Assembly: GCA_950097015.1 (NCBI GenBank) | Contig: CATNEN010000002.1 | Span: 9,129,501-9,193,500, forward strand | Source of the DNA: Macrostomum hystrix | Lineage: Eukaryota > Platyhelminthes > Macrostomidae | DNA length: 64,000 nucleotides | Direction of reading: 5' to 3' | Shown: piece after piece, positions 44,732 to 56,364 of the stretch | Layout of the letters: each line of letters opens with the position of its first letter | How positions within the stretch are numbered: the stretch's first letter is position 1 | Translations under genes and position numbers: made by a program | The notes under the pieces: model-generated | Told to the model about the DNA's origin: nothing | The model's input: the letters and a program-made list of their open reading frames with translations, nothing else | Databases searched by the model: none

Positions 44732-47700
44732 TTAGGTTTTAGGGCTCTTTGCAGCATGATTCTGCTCCGCATAAGTCTGATTCAGACTCTTCCGTGCCAT
44801 GGTCCACATCGCTTCTCCGGAATCGGCGCTGCTAGGTTGAAAAGCCAGTTGTAGAACCTCTACAATTTGGGAAGCAAAATTATACTAAATTTATCTGTTA
44901 TACTCTTTAGAGAAGAGAAAATAGGAGAGATGCATGGGGTGCATGACACATGGCAAAGAAAAACAGCATTGATAAATGTTGCATCCCTGACCATCAAGGT
45001 GAGCAAGTGACCAAGCATCCCTACTCCAGTCAACCAAGCTGTAAGTTGATATCCACTTTAAGGAAGATAAAGTAAACTTCATGGCCCACTGACTACAGAG
45101 CAGTGGAGTGCATAGTTACTCTACCAAGTGATTGCATTGACAGCACAATTTTGCTATTCACCTGAAAATATATTTCTTGGCATACTTGAATTGGAAATAA
45201 TTGGATTGTATTCCTTACTGCTAGTCTTAGTGGTTTACAATGTCATGTATGTCTTTAAATTTATGTTCCATATTAAGTTGCTAATAAAACTGTAGTTTAA
45301 TATTCAGAAATTTTATTCTGTTCCTCAAACCAACATTACCAAAAAGTACAGAATTAGCATATGGATATTACTGGTCATGCCACACTTCCACCCTTATTCC
45401 AAGGCTTATTACTTTACATACCTGATACAATACATTTATGCTGTCTAACAAGAAATTACTACACAGTCAAGCAAAATGTAATATCTTTCACAATAGATAA
45501 CAGGCATTAGTGCTATATTTCATAAAACAATCAGCAATTAAGCAACCAAAGGTTAACTCACTCTTTAGTTCATCCACTACCTCTTGTGAGGCAGCTATCC
45601 GGGTGGTCTTCTTTCCTGGTTCAACAACATGTGTCATCAAATAGGCCAGACCATACCGCTTGAGAGCAAACTGGCGGATGAATGTAGATGGATTGGTTCT
45701 CTTCAGAGACCCCAGGCCAAACTTGACACCATCAACATCAGTGAACTCCTGGAATGTGTGCAGAAAAATATAATGCTCCGCATGCTTCTATGCCACTTAA
45801 AATGAAGACTACCAAATATAATAATCCATTAATTTGCACATAATAACACACCTATATCCAAAAGAGAATTTCTAACTGGTAGCTATAAGCTAAGGACTAT
45901 GTTGCAAAAGTTTGAAATAACAATGAAATAACATATACAACCCACCTGACCTGCTGGAAAAAATTCTGTAAAGCAAAAAATGCTTCTGCTGCAAGTACTC
46001 TGCATGAAGTATGGGGTGCACCCAAGGGCTATGCATATATAGCTATACAGTCAGTAACCTGACTGTGGAGGAGGCAGTTGCAAGTCAAGCCACATGTAAA
46101 TTGTAATTTATCCTAGCTTAAAACTGGTACCATATCATTGTTTGCTTGACTGGGGCTAGAGAACAGCTGGTTTAAGCTATCAAAGGTTGCCTTGAGAGTC
46201 AGAAGCAAATTTAGCCTACAGTAAGTATAACAGCCAATATTGCTTAAATTTGTAGTGATGGTGGATGCAGCTAACCTACTGGACTAGCTGTAGCTACCTT
46301 GTCCCATATGGAAAAATGTAGAAGCGTTATTTAAATAAGAAAATGAATATATTTGTTGTGAATTTTATGCACATAGATATTTAAGAACTAAATAGCATCA
46401 TACCTCATTGCTAGGTTCAGCACGCCGGAAAGTCGATTCCTTTGCATTCCTCTTGAGCTTCCTGAACTCACTATGCATATAGGCTTCTATCTTCACTGAA
46501 AATGAAAAAAAGTGGAAAAAACCTTGCATAACCACATCATGGCTATAAAGTTACATAGATAAAGGACATATGTACTCCACAATCTACATTAAGTAAAGCT
46601 CGAAATATTGCAAGTCAAACAAGTGAGCCATGTGTGCTAATCTGAGGACAGAAGCCTAGAAAATGTGCCTCTCCCATGCTATAGTTATTGTGAAAACTGC
46701 ACACAGTCAAAGCAATCTGCCAACCTGTCCAAGTCAAGTTTTTACACAGAGTAAAATTATTTTGAAATTATTAAGCCACTAAAATTATTTACCCAGTTTG
46801 GCATAGATTTGGACATTAGAAATCTCTTCCCCATCGAGTGCATCAGTACCAATAGCAGCAGCTTCAGCAGCAGAATGACCAGGTGTGGCAGTCATGAACC
46901 TATTCATCACTGCAAACTCTTGCTCAATCCGAATTCCAGCACGGTCACCAGCTACATGGTTCTCAATACCAGTGAGGGCACCAGAACTTCTAGGACAAGC
47001 AGTAGCATCACCATGACAATTGGTGGCCTCATGGCGTGGGCGCTTTTGCAATGAAGCTCTGGCATCATTGGCATCAGCATGCTCAGAGTCATCAGAGGAA
47101 TCACTGGAAGATATTGGTGAATGCTGGCCTAAAATAGTAAGTATATGAATTGCCTGTCAACTATTGTAATAAGATGATACACAGTGTTCCAAAATGTATT
47201 TATATAGCAGCACTGACATACCCCTGACAAACTCTTGCAGAATGGCATCTGTTAAATTGCCTGCAGTTTTATGCTCAGAAATAAATGCTGCCATCTTCTT
47301 CTCCAGCATGTTGACAGATGCTTGTGTGCCAGCATGAAGCAGGCAACCTTGCCAGATTCCTTCTTGACCAAAATCTAGTGGGTAGAAGCCACCCTAAACA
47401 GGAATGTAAAGAAAAAAATTAAATAAGAGATGAATGCAATCTACAAGTCAAAGAAAAGAATTCATAGCTTTTCTGAACAAGTCAAACAAATATGATTAGG
47501 GGTTTAATAGACAATAAACATTCTAAAAGAAGAACATAGAAAAAGGAAAGATACATATGTTTATCTTAGTGTTTTGCTGCTACAAATCCTTTGGACCATA
47601 ACCATAACGATAATAGTATCCATAATCAACTTTGCTATAATGAGTTTCCATAACTGTAATTGACATAAAATACAATTTTCTGCAACTTCGCATAGCCAAA

Positions 47701-49183
47701 ACCATAACCATATTTTGCTTCCTTTAGCTATATATTATTTCAACAAGGAAAAGATAAACTAAGAGATGAAAAGATAAACTAAGAGATGAAAATCCTACAC
47801 TTCTTAGATTCTATAAGACAATGGATATACTCTTCTAAATTAGTCATATTACACTTAAGAGTACAATTACAACATAGAAGAATATAACCATTTTAATCTA
47901 TTTAAACTTATATTTAACTAACTTAAAGACCTTAACTAACTATATTTAACTATGATTTGAAAATCATGTCATAACCATAACCACAATCAATTTATTTTTC
48001 AATAATGATGTTCCTATAACCATCATTACTCTTTTTACTTTTTAGGATGTTCTTATTATAATCTATAACAGTAGCCATAACTATACTATAGCAAAATACT
48101 AGTTTATCTATAAGAGACACTATCTATCAAAACCTATATGCACTGCAATAGGGTTAGTTGGTATCACTTTAAAAGGCAGTCTTTTTCATTTGAATATATA
48201 AATACTCTTAGTTCTAACTCTTTTTGGTTTATCATATTTATGCTTACTCAAGTATTTATTATCACTTTCTTATTTCTAAAGTAAAAGCTCACTTACAAGA
48301 CCTTACCATAATTAATATAAAATAATTTTAATGTTCTTTTTTTATATAAAGTCTAAATGCAAAGGTTATTTTTGGTTTGTAAAAATAGTTACAAGTTGCA
48401 TATATTCTATAGGGACCCTAGATATTGACCCTATATTTCTATAGGATATAATGGTAAAGACAATTTTTCTAGGGAATTAGCATTTAGGGTATCATATCTT
48501 GTATACCTAAATCTTAACCTATAATAAAGCTATGCTCTTGCCTTCCTAACTCTAATAACAATTATTATTATTATCTATGACAAAAGTACAAGTATAATTA
48601 ATATATCCCCAATTTGAATACCTAAACTTTACATTTGCCCTAAACTACCTAATAACCTAACTATCTTCCATATTATATACCTAAACCAAAATCCTTGTCT
48701 TATATATGTAATAGCCTAACTTGCCGAACTTAACAGTAATCCTAAATTAAATAGTTTAAATTTTATAATATTTTTTTTAGTCATAACATAAGCAATAATT
48801 ACTAAAAATCCAAGTCAACAAAAACAATATCATATAGGGAAATACAACATATGACATACATATAAAGATTCATGGCCCCCACTAATACATGATCTTTGAA
48901 AGATGCCCCAATTTAAAAATTATAGGCCTTACATAGGCCTAGTAAAGTATGGCCAAGGTGCACAATTGACTTACCACTTTCCAGTTCCTATTGTCTGGAA
49001 AAGAAGAATTAAACTCTTTCATTATTGGGCTTGACCTACTGGCAGTCACATATTGCCCACTTTCCTTAACATAAAAAAAAACTTAATTGAAAGAGATTTT
49101 GGGTCCTGTTGTGCCAACCGATCCACAGCTTTCGACCTTCTTTTGGAGCGACGCGAAATAGAACCAGTTGCATTATTCGACAT
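44732..49183 (-). CDS. Unrecognised companion gene of the CACTA-like element (six exons)
   Basis: Exons (minus): 49183-48975, 47393-47222, 47128-46793, 46495-46404, 45748-45562, 44859-44732. Splice phases agree throughout and the frame ends in TAA at 44734-44732, about 374 residues. The first exon starts MSNNATGSISRRSKRRSK, a basic stretch. Exon 2 continues from NRNWKVV into GGFYPLDFGQEGIWQGCLLHAGTQ. Exon 5 carries FIRQFALKRYGLAYLMTHV. No stop is found apart from exon 1, where a run of nine T (49073-49081 region) shifts the frame; ten would keep it open into KESGQYVTASR. This is a recent indel, a sequencing error or slippage. I do not recognise a domain; exon 5 faintly recalls BEN-type DNA-binding domains. 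By position it is comparable to the accessory TnpA-type proteins of plant CACTA elements. Confidence 0.72.
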
Positions 49184-50142
49184 GTCTATATATAAATTAC
49201 AAGTAAAGAGCAGGCCGTATAATATATAATAGAATAATAGAACTAGCAAAATGATATGAACTGATATGAATGATATGAACTGATATGAATGATATGAAAT
49301 GATATAAACTAGCAAACTATGATATGAATAAATATGTCCAGCGCAAGAGTAAGAATATTTCAATATGTGCCAAAAATGGTTACTTTAACAAAATATTTGT
49401 GTACATAGAAGATATGACTCAAAAATTCCAGAACTAATTTGTGTCTGTCTCTTGTTTTAGTATACTGTCGGATAGCTTAGCAAAAGTACTATTTGCGCGC
49501 CACTCTATAACAGCTAGTTATTGTCATTTCAATACTCGCTATTTGCTATCTGCATGGCTATAGTTCACGTGCACCCATGTCACCCCACTGTGCTTACTTT
49601 CTCTCACTGATGCAAGGCGCTGTAGCACCCACCCCTAATCTCCTAACAATGCTGAGTCAGCCATTGAGTCGTACTAGTACAATAAATATGACTGCGCGGA
49701 CGCTAATGAATGCGTGCTTGTTTTCTACTCCAACTTACTCGTCTCAGAACTCATAATTTCACATATACCTATAATTTTGTGTATCGATATAGTGACTTTT
49801 TTTCTGCTCGTGTGTGATGCGTAATAGAGCGCAATGCATAAAAGTCATACTTTTCATACATTGTAGAATTCTCATATAAGTCAGATAAGTCAGATAATAA
49901 TCGAACATATCTTCGGTCAATTTACCAAAAATATATTTCTTTCTATATAAAATTGTAGTGCGAATTACATATATTGCAGTTTAAAGGCAAACACATATGC
50001 ATGCCCACGACACCCGTCACACCTAAAATGCATCCCTATAGTTGACAATCTTACATTCAGCCTTGTAAGATCTGACTTATCCTATAAAATCTTGTCCGAA
50101 CTGCTAAGATCTATTAGGAATATGTAGGAAAATAAATTCTTG

Positions 50143-50588
50143 ATTTATAAATAATGCATTGTTTTGAATAGTGAAACTTTGCGCGCTTCCAATGCAAAAT
50201 AATGCATTCTTAATGCAATTATAATGCATTGTTTTAAACTGCAATTTTAGGATAAAATAATGCATTCTTAATATATTTGCAATGCATTGTTTTGCAGTAC
50301 ATTTCACAAGGCAAAATAATGCATTCTTGATACATTTATAATGCATTGTTCTGCAGTGCATTTCAGAAGGCAAAATAATGCATTCTTGATACATTTATAA
50401 TGCATTGTTTTGAAGTGCATTTTCAGGATAAAATAATGCATTCTCAATATATTGACAATGCATTACTTAAAAGTGCAGTTTTAAGGCGAAATAATGCATC
50501 TTCAATACATTTATAATACATTGGTTTGCATTATTTTGCCAATGCACAAAAATGCATTTGTAATGCATTTCCAATGCAATATAATGCA
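50143..50588. repeat. Right subterminal ATAATGCATT repeats
   Basis: About six to seven ~60-bp blocks of AAAATAATGCATTCTTGATA ... TTTATAATGCATTGTTTTG, each with two ATGCAT palindromes in opposite orientation. Confidence 0.9.
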
Positions 50589-50632
50589 TCTTGCATTGTA
50601 AATGCATTATTTGAAATTATTGGCGCCTAGGG
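50589..50632 (-). repeat. Right terminal inverted repeat of CACTA-like element
   Basis: On the minus strand begins CCCTAGGCGCCAATAAT, then TTCAAATAATGCATTTA, matching the left end with small indels. Confidence 0.9.
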
Positions 50633-51900
50633 TCGTCCAATAAAATAGATGGGGAGAAAAATATATAGAAAAGTACCACACTTGCCTTTTGGATGGCTTT
50701 TGTCTCAAATTGGAATTAAATATGCACTAACGCGCCATGATTTAGCATAACCCAGTGTGTTCTCTAAGCGTGCTCAACACGTACCTTCTTTTCGAACTTT
50801 ACCGACATTGTTAATTTTAATAACCTGGCGTGCCTGCGATAGCTGCTCCTCTCTGACTCTCCTATCCATTCTCTGCACCTATCTAAAATTATTTTGCTTG
50901 CAGATGACCAAGGCTAGATGTTATAGATGTTTAGAATGAAGTCTCCATTTACTGCAGCAGCAAAATACGTCAGATGCTCTTTGACGTCTCATCGGTCACG
51001 ATACTGACATCGTTCATCGCCTGACAACCTTCGGCACCTTCGTCGCAGGTTGCCCGACTTCTGGTTGACCTCCGAGCAGTTCCCGACGACTCCAGCTAGA
51101 CCCCGTCGGGGCTGGCCGCCGGAGCTGGACTGTCAGGTGCCGGGTGGAAGGTCCTCTGGCCATGGAAACGAACACCGGAATCCTGGTCGGTCTGTTGAAC
51201 CCGGTGGACCATTGCGCTAGCCGAGCCAGAATTTCCCTTTTTGGAGAAGTTTGCTAGCGTAGGCTGGATAATGACGTCCGACTGTGCCATGTTCAAGGCG
51301 GGTAGTTTGCTTTGTTCAGTGGCTGGGAAATTCATGTCCGCTCAGCCAAAGCAGCAATCACTGCAATAACTGCAGCAGCAACTTACAAAACTTTTTTTAA
51401 ATGCTTAGATCAAAGGCTCACATTAACATTAACTGCTCATTAACCTTTGTCAGTGTTTTTGATCTGTGTCGAGGCAGAAAATAAGAGAGCCAAAAATTCT
51501 ACGGAGGCAACGGCCATTTCCACCAGCATCAAATCCTATCATCAAATCCTGTCATGCAACATCAAGACTAGAGTCAGTGTTGCAGGCAGTCTCTACGAGC
51601 ACAACTTCGGCTTGCTCGTCACATCCATCAGGGATACAGCGCCAACTTACAACGTCAGGGCGAACTCATTGAAGAGTACGACACAGAGGAGCTCAACCTG
51701 GTGATGCGACTCAGAGGCGGGGACGCCTGCGCTACCGAATCGAAGCCACTAAATCGACCGAGCACAGAAGGGTCAAGAAACCCGGCCCAGAGCTCCTTGC
51801 TCCTTGAACTAAATTGCAACGGCCGAGAGGCTCAGATTGACCCAGCCCTGCCCTGTCCTTCTAGAAGAGACCAGGCTGCGTCCAGCACAAGCCTCAAGGC
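50633..51900. other. Region between the CACTA-like element and the retroelement
   Basis: Moderate-GC sequence from about 50980 looks as if once coding, with open stretches on both strands (minus 51096-51335; plus 51447-51704), but no domain is recognised. It may be the eroded 5' part of the following retroelement. Confidence 0.35.
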
Positions 51901-54900
51901 TATAGCGTGGCGGCCCGTAAGGACGGCTCGCTGAAGACTAAACTACACGAAGCGGCAGCGGCCAACCAACTGGCGACCGCCGAATCAGTAACGCAAGCAC
52001 GCAAACACACCGGATCGTTTCACCTGCCGACGCACCACCGCAAGACCCCGTTGCCGGCTACGCAGGCCAGACGACAGAACGAACTGGTGCAGCGGCTGCT
52101 GCGGCGGGCGCCAGGCCTGCCGCAACCGGGATCTACCATGGCCAGACGCTGCCGACAGCATTAAACGGCCGCCGGACGCCAAGGAAAACCCAAACACGGC
52201 AGTAAAACCGCCCGGGGACCACAGAACGCCGACCGCCGAGGATATGCAACAGCGGTACTGTAGCGTCGGCACTACCACCGGCCAAAGACCCGATCCCGGC
52301 TGTCGACCTACAGGACAGCAGTCACCCGCCTAACAGCGTCAGGACCACCAGCACCCTAACATCACCGGAGACTCAACGAACGACTCTAGTAGGCACCAGC
52401 GGAGGACAAAGCAGGAAGAAGACCAAAAAAGCCACAGCACGCCCGGGCCGCGGCGGAGCACTTATCCTGGCGCGCAACAACATTGACGGATAACTGGACT
52501 GGGCAGCAGTTACGATCAGTCCTAAATGCAAAGAAGAGATAATGCTAACCTCCGTGTACGCACCGCCAATCAGCGACCAAGCACAGGAGGAACACTGGGA
52601 GCCCGACTGGTAACAAGTACCAGTCACGACGTGATGTGTCATAGACGGCCACGGCAGCTGGGACAAGCACCAGCCTGACGACGAGAGAGGCGACAGCGAC
52701 AGTAACTCTCAGTTAACCCACACGAGGACTAACCCCGTCACAGGTGGCAAATCTAGCCACCGGAACTTACATTGGTACTCCACAATCATGACCGCTATCT
52801 GCCGCCCAAACTGGCGCACTCTGGAGTGCATCGGCAGTGACCATCTGCCCATACTCTTCGGGCTGACGAATACATCAGCGAGCACCCGTAAACGCCAGAC
52901 CAAGGACCAGACCAAGACCAAGGAGTAGGTCATTAAGGACGGGAAACTAGTTTCTTAGAAAAAAATTCAAGGCCTGTTTTCGCGAAAAAAAATACACTAC
53001 TGCAGTGGCGGTCACGCCACACGCGCGTGCGCGCTCCGGCCAGGAAGGCCGGCGCTATGTGCTTAAACGCTGTGCGTTGACTGGCTGCCCTGTGTACACC
53101 GCTGGCTATATAACTTAAGACCTTTACTTGGTGCGCCTTCCCCCGTCTTCTGCCAAATAAAATTTACGTAGCTCAACTCGCCACACTACTGATATAGTAA
53201 ATCTTCACATTTTCATATTTAAATGGTGACAGCTTTTGATTAGAAGCAGATACAAAGCAGTTCTTTTGATATAACTTGCCTAACATATTGCTCTACCGTA
53301 TGTTAAGATTTTCTTTACTAAAATATCCACTTTGCTGTCAATGTTTTTGCAGTTATCTGCTTATATAGCTGCGTCATCAGATGGATAATTAACAGCTTTC
53401 TGGTGGACAGAGGAGCGAAGGTTAGGGTCGGCACTGGACGCCATCACGGAGTGGTGCAAAAAATGGAAAGTTGAGCTCAGTTCCGAAAAGTGCAGCTACA
53501 GCACATTCACGCTGTCCCCAGCTGAGAACAGAGGCAAGTCCCGTCTGGATCTGACCATTGATGGGGCCCCGCTCAGGTTCAAGCGAATCCCACCTTTCTC
53601 GGCATCAAGCTCGACGACCACTTTGGGTTCGGTGAGCACGTCCAATTCATAAGACGCAGGATGGCAGCCAGACGAACAACCCAACAGATGATGGGTTCAT
53701 CTGTTGCAGGCGCCAGGCGCGCCTGCAACAAACAAACAGGCGCCGATCAAAGCCTACGCGCAGCCTTCATCGCGACGTGCCGCTCGGTTGCGGACTATGG
53801 CAGTGCCATCTGGCAGCCCCAACAAACCGAATGCTTGTTGAACGCCAACAGAATGCATGCGCGTGCCTTATCACGGGCTGCGTACAACCGACACGCATGG
53901 ACAAGCTACTAGTCGTCGCCATCCTCCCACCACTCCACCACATCGCCGCGGAGAGAGCTTGTAACCTCAGGGAGAGGATGGCCAGACTACCGGCCAACAC
54001 CCCGGCGTACCAAGTGGCAGTTGCGACTCAACGACCCAGACTCAAGAACAGTGCGTACGAAGCCGCACAACAAAAACTGGCCGATGGCGGACCACGATAG
54101 AGTCGCATCCCGGATGCCCTCCCCGACGCGAACCGCCCGTCCCGTGCCTGTTGGCACCGGATTGCCTGTAACACACTAAAAGTGGGGAACGAACCTCGCG
54201 CTGGCAGACCGAGACCGGTTTCTGGCTTTTTTGCCTTCGTCAGTCAGCCATAGCCACACGCCGTCCTCTCCCACCACTCTTAATGTGCACAGAAGTCTCT
54301 TTTAAGCTAGCCATTTTCTATGGCGATACTTATTTTGGTGTTATGTGAGAGTTTTGCAGCCAAGTCTTTGCTTTTCTACTGTTGTCAGTAGTCTGAATTG
54401 TATCTCTCACATTGCCCAAGAACTGGGCTGCAGGACCAGTTTCGATGCGTACTTAAGAGCCCCTGCGGCCATCGGCCTCGCTACGTAGGCGATCAGTGCC
54501 AGCACGGAGATCCGCTTCGACATTTCGGCCTCAAAAGAAATGTCACGCCTCATGGCAGCGGACATTCAAGCCGCCCTGACAGAACAGATGTTCTCTTGGC
54601 CCACCGCTTACGTTTTCTGGACCGACGGTTCAGTCAAAAACAGCTTCAGTAGCGGCGGAGGAGCGGCAGTCGCACAATGGCTCGCCCCAGAGTCGGCCAC
54701 AGCAGGGGGCACTATGCAGCAGCTTTACGACAGAGGTCACGGAGATCCGGAAGGGCCTCTGCCTCTGCACATCGATGGCAGACAGGCCTCAGTAAGTGAC
54801 CATTACCACTGACAGGCTGAGCGCAATCATGGCCCTGAGCGCCGGGCCGCTCAACCAAACGGACTCAGTGGCAGACGATTGCTGGCATCTTATCCTGGAG

Positions 54901-55180
54901 CTGACGGAACTAGGAACAAGAGTTGCAATTGGCCTCTCTGCTGGGTCCCTGCACACTGCGGCATCATGGGTAACGAGCTGGCAGACCGGGCGGCAGCACG
55001 GGCCATGGATCTCGACCAAAGCCAAACTCCGATTCAGTTGGAAACCGCCAAAGCTGCAGTCCGCCGCTGTCGGCGCGCGCTGGACACCGCAGCCATTGGT
55101 GTCCCATCACTGGCGTCAGCATGATCGATCACAGCACCCGCCACAGGCTCGTATCGACCCTATAATTCAGACTTTTTAAC
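51900..55180 (+). mobile_element. Degenerate non-LTR retrotransposon (endonuclease, RT, RNase H)
   Basis: Protein traces in order on the plus strand, in several frames. AP-endonuclease-like: MLTSVYAPPISDQ, VIDGHGSWDKHQPDD, GSDHLPILF at 52480-52870. RT thumb-like: WCKKWKVELSSEKCSYSTFTLS near 53450-53515. RNase H: FWTDGSVKNSFSSGGGAAV near 54615-54680 and WVPAHCGIMGNELADRAAARA near 54940-55005. The central RT palm is missing, so an internal deletion occurred. A 245-bp repeat sits between the RT and RNase H pieces, and a GC-rich block at about 52970-53170 between endonuclease and RT. Dead copy. Confidence 0.75.
54168..54413 (-). repeat. ~245-bp dispersed repeat, copy 2 (nested in the retroelement)
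   Basis: Inverted copy of 30268-30512 with a small number of substitutions and short indels. It lies between the RT and RNase H remnants. Confidence 0.88.
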
Positions 55181-56364
55181 TTATGTGTACTAATTTTACG
55201 TTTAAAGTCAATAGAAAAAAATTATGCTCGTACTGATAGTGGGCTTTGAAATCTGATTGGGGAACAATATAATCTAAAATCATGATCACAAAATACTAAG
55301 CTATAGTGCGCCGCTGCAGAGCCAAATAATGAGGCAATGAGTACTTATAGTGGATTCTTCCGCAACATGGAGCTAGCCGAAGTACATCGACAGGGGACAG
55401 ACTAGATAAAATGAGCATTTCAAACCTCAATTGAAAAAGTACTGTAAATTATTACTGTAATATCTCTAATTTAATGCTAAATTAATATTTACAATGTAAT
55501 TATATTGTACTATTCAAGATAAGCATATCGCACACGAGACTGGATGTTAACCTATCCTTAGCCTGTAATAGCATCGCCGGGGCCCTGTGACTAGGAGTAA
55601 ATACTAAATCTTAATTAGAGAAGTACATCGGCTATCACTATCATTCTGGACACTCTCGACCTTGGGTTCGGCACTCTATCTGCTGCATCCCTATGAATCC
55701 CATATGCATATCCCATATGAAGTCCTCTCTCTTACTGAACCGTACTTTTCCCTTAGGTTAGCTCGTATAGAGTCCCTATTTTCAGCCATGGACCTTGAGG
55801 ATGAGCCTAAAGTATATCCTCCTTCAGGGACTACTTAAACTAATTAAACTACTTAAAGGTAGTTCAAGTAGCCCCTGTCCTCATTATCTCGCATCTAGGG
55901 ATGATATAGCTGCCCTACGCCTGTTCGCTAGTACACCAATGAACGACGAAAATATCAGCAGCTAAAAAACGTCATAGCAGCTACAATGCAGAAGTAGAAG
56001 CAAGAGAAGGTGTCTTGAGGTTTTGCAAGTATCGAACCTTTATGCAAGAGAGGTTGTTAAGGCCTAAAGCTTTTTTAATTTTTCACCTACTCACTGGCAA
56101 GAACTGTAAAACTTTTAAACAGTCTTCCGTATTCATCCCATCCTATGAAAGAAATAAGCGATATGAAAAAAACTACAATTTGTTAAACCTTAGTCTGCGA
56201 AAGAAAAGCAGATTTTAAATGAAAGCACAGGCGTTTTTTAATAAGTTAACGTTTTTTACTCTTAAACATAACGCATGTTGTAGGCCCTAATATTATTCAG
56301 CACAATAACTAGCTAAGTATAGTCAATATCGTGTCTGATTTGCGAGTAAAAATTCGTATTAATA
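55181..56364. other. AT-rich 5' flank of ATP6AP2
   Basis: No array or coding exon recognised. The last few hundred bases should hold the ATP6AP2 promoter. No TATA box is obvious. Confidence 0.45.

Larger units (their letters stand above)
39859..50632 (-). mobile_element. CACTA-like DNA transposon, apparently complete, two genes
   Basis: Ends are CCCTAGGCGCCAATAAT at 39859-39875 and its reverse complement at 50616-50632. Imperfect homology continues inward for ~45 bp (AAATAATGCATTTA...CAATGCA at both ends). A 2-bp TC precedes and follows the element, a possible target duplication. Subterminal regions are full of ATAATGCATTAT-type palindromic repeats (39905-40375 left, 50143-50610 right). Two minus-strand genes lie inside: a CACTA-type transposase (41531-44086) and a spliced companion gene (44732-49183). 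Total 10.8 kb. The CCCTA terminus is CACTA-like rather than exact CACTA. Naming a subgroup would need a phylogeny. Confidence 0.85.

Noticed and set aside
50920-50940. Zinc-knuckle start (ARCYRCLE) of a gag-like protein
   Set aside because: Only two cysteines, then a stop; too short to support.
54398-55179. Separate host genes in the RNase H region
   Set aside because: WTDGS and GNELAD motifs in broken frames show a retroelement remnant.
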